Positions 6,470-9,232 of a stretch of 9,232 nucleotides of DNA are shown piece after piece. Within the stretch, counting starts at the first letter, position 1; each line of letters begins with the position of its first letter. This DNA comes from DATKMS01 sp041497995 (GTDB lineage Bacteria > Desulfobacterota > Binatia > HRBIN30), in the NCBI GenBank assembly GCA_041497995.1, contig JBGQHM010000274.1, positions 1-9,232 on the forward strand, in the 5' to 3' direction. The translations under genes were made by a program, and so were the position numbers. The notes beneath the pieces are model-generated. The model saw only the letters and a list, made by a program, of their open reading frames with translations. It was not told the DNA's origin and made no database searches.

Positions 6470-7028
6470 GCTTCTCTCCTTGGGCCTGACACAAAGCGAG
6501 ATCCGTACCGGCTGGGCACAGGCGTCGTGGAAAGGTCCCAACGGAGTGGACGATGTCACGCAGCCCCTCACTCACTGCCACCCGCTCCAATCTGAACGCC
6601 GATTCAGGACCCGAAAAAGCCGCCAGGGACCTTTGCTGACGGCACGCACGGCGCCACCTTCCGCCACCACTTTCGCCTTCTCGCCGCCTTACGTCCGTCA
6701 AAGCGGGTGGGGGCAGTCGGCAACGTAGCAGCGGGCAATGCATTGGCGCAGATGCCGCGCGTGCTCGACGTCACGGCGCAAGTCCCGCAGTGCGCGATCC
6801 GCGCCTACGTCCTCGGCGAGCGGGCGCACGACCTCGATGTCACAGCCGTGCGACCGTCGTATCGGGTGAGGTCACGTTCGAGGACGGCGAAGCGACGGGC
6901 GCGCGTCCAGGCGGGCTGCGCCGCGGCACGACGCGATCGGCTGCCGCGTGATCGGTTCTGAAGCGCTGGAGTCGAGGGAGCCGGTGGTAAATGGCTGGAG
7001 CGCAGTTACCGTACCGCGCAGCGACCCC
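6470..7028. other. Gene-poor stretch, possible decayed gene
   Basis: About 560 bp without a convincing gene on either strand. Several open frames exist (for example plus 6707-6961) but show no signal, motif or ribosome binding site. On the minus strand, 6871-6698 is open for 57 codons, with a GTG at 6829 and a protein-like C-terminal sequence (ADRALRDLRRDVEHARHLRQ). The other minus frame just upstream reads RRFAVLERDLTRYDG and then breaks, which could be a frameshifted remnant. The promoter of the 6469 gene must lie near 6480-6600, but I could not identify it. Confidence 0.4.
7000..7019 (-). terminator. Weak hairpin after the endolysin gene
   Basis: Read on the minus strand, GCGCGGT and ACTGCGC form a 7-bp stem (one G-U pair) with a 6-nt loop, starting 10 bases after the endolysin stop. 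There is no following U-run, so this is only a candidate terminator. Confidence 0.25.
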
Positions 7029-7652
7029 TCAAGCGATACCCAACGCACGTTTCGCACTGGCCCAGTGCGCCCGGCGTTCATCTAAGCCGGCATCCCCGCC
7101 ATTGACGGCCTCGCAGATGGCGACGAAGCGGCCGTCGTCAGTGCAGTCGTCCGCCAACTCATTCAAACCTCGAGATTGCCAGAAGGAGGCGGCGGAGAGC
7201 GCGGCGGGCTGCGGCTGCTCGAGGAGCTCGGGTTGGGCCTCCAGCGGCAACGCCAGCGCCTGGCCGACGCGGCGGTAGTTGTCACGTCCGGTGACCTGGA
7301 TGAGTCCGCGGCCCCGAAATCTCCATCCGTCTCCACTCACTTCATCGCCGTTGCCGAGTCTGTTGGCATAGACACGACTCGCGAGTCGCTCGGGGTTGTG
7401 TTCGTACGGCGCGGCGGCCGCGAGAGATGGGAATCGCTTTGGCCATACGGCCGTAAGTCGCTGGGCAGAGTAGTTCAGATTCTCGACCAGGGTGCGCAGC
7501 TCGCGCGACTCGACCGCGATCTGCGCCAGGAAGGCCGCTTCCCTGCGCGGGTTGCTGATCGCATAGCGCGCCATCGCGTCGTTCAGCACATCCGTCCATG
7601 CTTCCGAGTCTGCATTCGGCATGATGCCCTGGAGCTGGTCTCGCATGATCAT
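7029..7652 (-). CDS. GH19-family endolysin-type lysozyme/chitinase
   Basis: A 207-residue single-domain protein without a signal peptide, the usual size of phage GH19 endolysins. AAFLAQIAVESRELRTLVENLNYSA (split: 39-63) contains E48, the likely general acid (here AVES rather than the common HES), and E57 as a candidate second acidic residue. GWRFRGRGLIQVTGRDNY (109-126) is the family hallmark (GRGxIQxTGxxNY), and VNGG at 183-186 is a second conserved site. By family it hydrolyses beta-1,4 bonds in peptidoglycan (or chitin). AGGAGA precedes ATG 7652 by about seven bases. A sigma70-like promoter is found upstream. No holin, spanin or phage structural genes are adjacent, so it is either a domesticated prophage remnant or a cell-wall enzyme acquired by transfer. 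Confidence 0.88.
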   Translation of the reverse strand: MIMRDQLQGIMPNADSEAWTDVLNDAMARYAISNPRREAAFLAQIAVESRELRTLVENLNYSAQRLTAVWPKRFPSLAAAAPYEHNPERLASRVYANRLGNGDEVSGDGWRFRGRGLIQVTGRDNYRRVGQALALPLEAQPELLEQPQPAALSAASFWQSRGLNELADDCTDDGRFVAICEAVNGGDAGLDERRAHWASAKRALGIA

Positions 7653-7737
7653 GGCCTCGTCTCCTCTCTCCGGCTGTCCCTTCGGTTCAGCGAACGTCCT
7701 GCCCGCATCGCCCTGCGCCGCTCATTTCCGTTTGTGT

Positions 7738-7767
7738 CTTGTAGTGACGCGTGACGGTCGATGTCAA
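7738..7767 (-). promoter_or_regulatory. Sigma70-like promoter for the endolysin gene
   Basis: On the minus strand a perfect TTGACA -35 (7767-7762) is followed after 18 bp by TACAAG (7743-7738, four of six consensus bases). Transcription would start near 7731, leaving a leader of about 80 nt before ATG 7652. The spacer contains a repeated GTGAC on the plus strand that could be a regulator site. Confidence 0.5.
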
Positions 7768-7822
7768 GCACTTCTCGGGCGCGTCATGAGAGATTCCGCA
7801 TTCCGCACTCGCGCCAACGCGA

Positions 7823-8136
7823 TCAATCCAACCCGAGCACGCGCGACAGCACCCATTCAAACACGCGCTGTGGCAGCACCTGCTTGGCCGGGATCACGAT
7901 GCGCTGCCCGAGCATGCCGACGCTGTAGCGCAGCTGCGGTGACGGGTCGCGCAAGATGCGCTCGACGAGCTGGGCGACGGGCTCGGGAGTCGACGCGCCC
8001 GCTTCGTCCTTGTCTTGCTGTACCTTGAATTTTTCCAAGGCAGCGCGATACGCCTCGTTGGTTGCGGCGCCGCCAACCATACGGCGCGCCGTCGGCAGTT
8101 GGGTGCGAGGACGACCTTCTGCGCTGGCTCGGCCAT
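7823..8136 (-). pseudogene. Short-chain dehydrogenase with internal deletion
   Basis: The 3' part (8080-7823, 85 codons) reads like the C-terminus of a short-chain dehydrogenase/reductase: NEAYRAALEKFKVQ, then TPEPVAQLVERILRDPSPQLRYSVG, then a tail with LPQRVFEWVLSRVLGL. A full enzyme has about 250-290 residues; the Rossmann GxxxGxG motif, the Asn/Ser site and the YxxxK motif are absent. At 8136 there is an ATG with an excellent ribosome binding site (AGGGGG, seven bases upstream) and codons MAEPAQKVVL, which look like the start of such an enzyme just before the missing glycine motif. The two parts lie in different frames, joined somewhere in 8081-8106. A deletion of roughly 170-190 codons is the simplest explanation. 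Alternatively the short frame from 8080 could be expressed alone, but it would lack all catalytic residues. Confidence 0.65.
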
Positions 8137-8215
8137 GGAGATCCCCCTTTTGCGCTGCTCTACATGGACCCTATGGTTGGGGCAAGCGAACGATGCGCCG
8201 TACAGGGCCGGATCG

Positions 8216-8488
8216 TTACGCCCAGAGAAGGAGACCGGCCACGACTCCCAGCACCACCAGAACTGCGGCGCACGCCCACACGACGCGACGGGCTGTCCAA
8301 GCGCCGGCCGGGAGACGGCCCTTTTCACGGCACGAGCGACAGACGGCTCGACGCGTGGTGAGACCCATGACTAGCTCAACACAATCGCCGCAACAGAGGG
8401 CGCCGCAGGTCGCGCACGGACCGGCCGCCAACGCATGACAGTAAACGCAGTAGGTCTCGTCGGGTGTGAATGGCTGTGGAGTACCCAT
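8216..8488 (-). CDS. Small zinc-ribbon/B-box-like membrane protein
   Basis: A 90-residue protein. The N-terminal half carries Cys pairs C14-C17 (YCVYC), C25-C28 (CATC), C33-C36 (CGDC, with an extra C32) and C50-C53 (CRSC), plus H18, a pattern that can bind two zinc ions. The C-terminal part is a single membrane helix (about 69-89) with Arg residues just before it, so the zinc domain probably faces the cytoplasm. ATG 8488 is chosen because GGA lies five bases upstream and the nine extra residues from GTG 8512 add nothing recognisable. It starts 44 bp after the TetR stop and 79 bp before the dehydrogenase start, on the same strand. Function unknown; related small proteins are usually annotated as hypothetical or B-box zinc finger. 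Confidence 0.7.
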   Translation of the reverse strand: MGTPQPFTPDETYCVYCHALAAGPCATCGALCCGDCVELVMGLTTRRAVCRSCREKGRLPAGAWTARRVVWACAAVLVVLGVVAGLLLWA

Positions 8489-8532
8489 CGTGATCCAGCC
8501 TGACACTGCCACCCACGAACGGCTTCAGGCCA

Positions 8533-9165
8533 TCATGTCGTGGCACTCAACCGCGGACGTTTCGGCAGCTTGCGCAACCCCATCCACGCGAGCGCGGCGA
8601 TGTGGCTGGCGACTTCCTCGACCGGCGGCTTGCGCGTTTCCGTCCACCACTGGCCGACGAAGGTCACCATGCCGACCAGGGCGTGCGCGTAGATCGGCGC
8701 GGTCTTCGGGTCGTAACCCGCCTTCTTGAACGCCGTGGTGAATACGTTGGCGACGCGCTCGGCGACGTCGTTGAGGAGACTCGACATGCCGCCGCGTGCG
8801 AACGTGACCGGGGCGTCGCGCGAGAGTACGACGAACCCGTCCGGCTGCTCCTTGACGTACGTCAGGAAGGCTAACGCCGCACGTTCGACGCGTTGGCGCG
8901 GCGTACCGGAGGAAATGCTCTCCGAGATGCGCTGCACGACGTAGTCCATCTCGCGGTCGACGACGACAGCATACAATCCCTCCTTCCCTCCGAAGTGTTC
9001 ATAGACGATGGGCTTCGACACCTTGGCGCGTTCGGCGATTTCTTCCACCGATGTGGCTTCGTAGCCGCGCTTCGCAAATGTGGCGCGGCCGATTTCGATG
9101 AGTTGCGTCCGGCGAGCGGCGGCAGTGAGCCGTCCCCTCGCGACTGATGAATTTCGCTGCAGCAT
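8533..9165 (-). CDS. TetR/AcrR family transcriptional regulator
   Basis: From ATG 9165 the protein has 210 residues, a normal length for the family. A basic N-terminal arm is followed by the TetR DNA-binding domain at about residues 18-65: QLIEIGRATFAKRGYEATS, then VEEIAERAKVSKPIVYEHFGGKEGLY with the helix-turn-helix at about 39-58. The rest (70-200) is an all-helical ligand-binding and dimer domain; the ligand cannot be read from sequence. The open frame reaches a TTG at 9201, but that would place the start inside the palindrome array, so 9165 is preferred; neither start has a clear ribosome binding site. It leads a same-strand series with the zinc-ribbon protein and the dehydrogenase remnant. 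Autoregulation through the three palindromes immediately upstream is likely. Confidence 0.88.
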   Translation of the reverse strand: MLQRNSSVARGRLTAAARRTQLIEIGRATFAKRGYEATSVEEIAERAKVSKPIVYEHFGGKEGLYAVVVDREMDYVVQRISESISSGTPRQRVERAALAFLTYVKEQPDGFVVLSRDAPVTFARGGMSSLLNDVAERVANVFTTAFKKAGYDPKTAPIYAHALVGMVTFVGQWWTETRKPPVEEVASHIAALAWMGLRKLPKRPRLSATT

Positions 9166-9178
9166 GTTGACATGGGTA

Positions 9179-9222
9179 CTACGCTCGCGTAGGTTACGCA
9201 ACCGTAGGCTACGACAACGTAG
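9179..9222. promoter_or_regulatory. Triple palindromic operator array, 15-bp period
   Basis: Three 14-bp palindromes of the form CTACG-N4-CGTAG lie at 9179-9192 (centre CTCG, perfect), 9194-9207 (centre CAAC, first base T instead of C) and 9209-9222 (centre ACAA, perfect). Starts are exactly 15 bp apart, separated by one base. An extra CGTAG half-site is at 9224-9228, near the window edge. The array ends 13 bp before the TetR start codon. The size and dyad symmetry suit a TetR-type dimer, so this is probably its own operator; no clear -35/-10 pair is visible. Confidence 0.75.
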
Positions 9223-9232
9223 CCGTAGCCAC

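Noticed and set aside
7176..7754. Plus-strand 192-residue open frame opposite the endolysin
   Set aside because: The minus strand encodes a complete GH19 domain with conserved motifs; the plus frame has no recognisable features.
7621..8028. Plus-strand Arg/Ala-rich frame across the endolysin promoter and the dehydrogenase end
   Set aside because: Low-complexity composition typical of antisense reading of GC-rich coding DNA.
9179..9222. Palindrome array considered as a CRISPR or plasmid iteron array
   Set aside because: Units are only 15 bp with one-base gaps, and they sit directly upstream of a TetR gene; an operator array explains them better.

Overview
The window is GC-rich, densely coded chromosomal DNA from a Gram-negative bacterium: it encodes a predicted outer-membrane beta-barrel protein and several Sec-type signal peptides. 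A DUF6502/DUF5666 gene pair, a secreted Cys-rich repeat protein and a GT-C membrane glycosyltransferase would fit a Binatota/Desulfobacterota-like or other proteobacterium-like lineage. That placement is a low-confidence inference; there is no rRNA, tRNA or phylogenetic marker in the window.

Left part (1-3315). The first codons of a minus-strand gene with a strong ribosome binding site sit at the left edge. It diverges from a plus-strand pair: a DUF6502 protein and a secreted DUF5666-repeat protein whose start overlaps the end of the first gene. Two nearly identical 19-bp palindromes lie in the divergent intergenic region. Converging on the pair is a minus-strand beta-barrel protein of the phenol-degradation MetA-like 'transporter' type.

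Middle (3445-5651). A polytopic GT-C glycosyltransferase has a TATAAT box almost touching its ATG. It is followed by a small secreted 8-Cys protein and a stand-alone ribbon-helix-helix protein that ends at a perfect 9-bp stem-loop shared with the opposing operon.

Right-middle (5647-7767, minus strand). Two small proteins of unknown function form an apparent operon; one carries a duplicated 28-residue motif, an EF-hand-like loop and a C-terminal membrane anchor. Then comes about 560 bp with no convincing gene, and an isolated GH19 endolysin-type muramidase/chitinase with a recognisable sigma70-like promoter.

Right end (7823-9222, minus strand). A TetR regulator, a small zinc-ribbon membrane protein and a short-chain dehydrogenase run in series. 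The dehydrogenase appears to have lost its middle: the N-terminal codons and ribosome binding site remain, joined out of frame to the C-terminal part. Directly upstream of the TetR gene are three CTACG-N4-CGTAG palindromes at an exact 15-bp period, a likely autoregulatory operator array.

No CRISPR array, insertion sequence, tRNA or classical defence system was found. The most noteworthy signals are the two palindrome arrays, the DUF6502/DUF5666/beta-barrel neighbourhood, the deleted dehydrogenase and the small duplicated-motif EF-hand protein.
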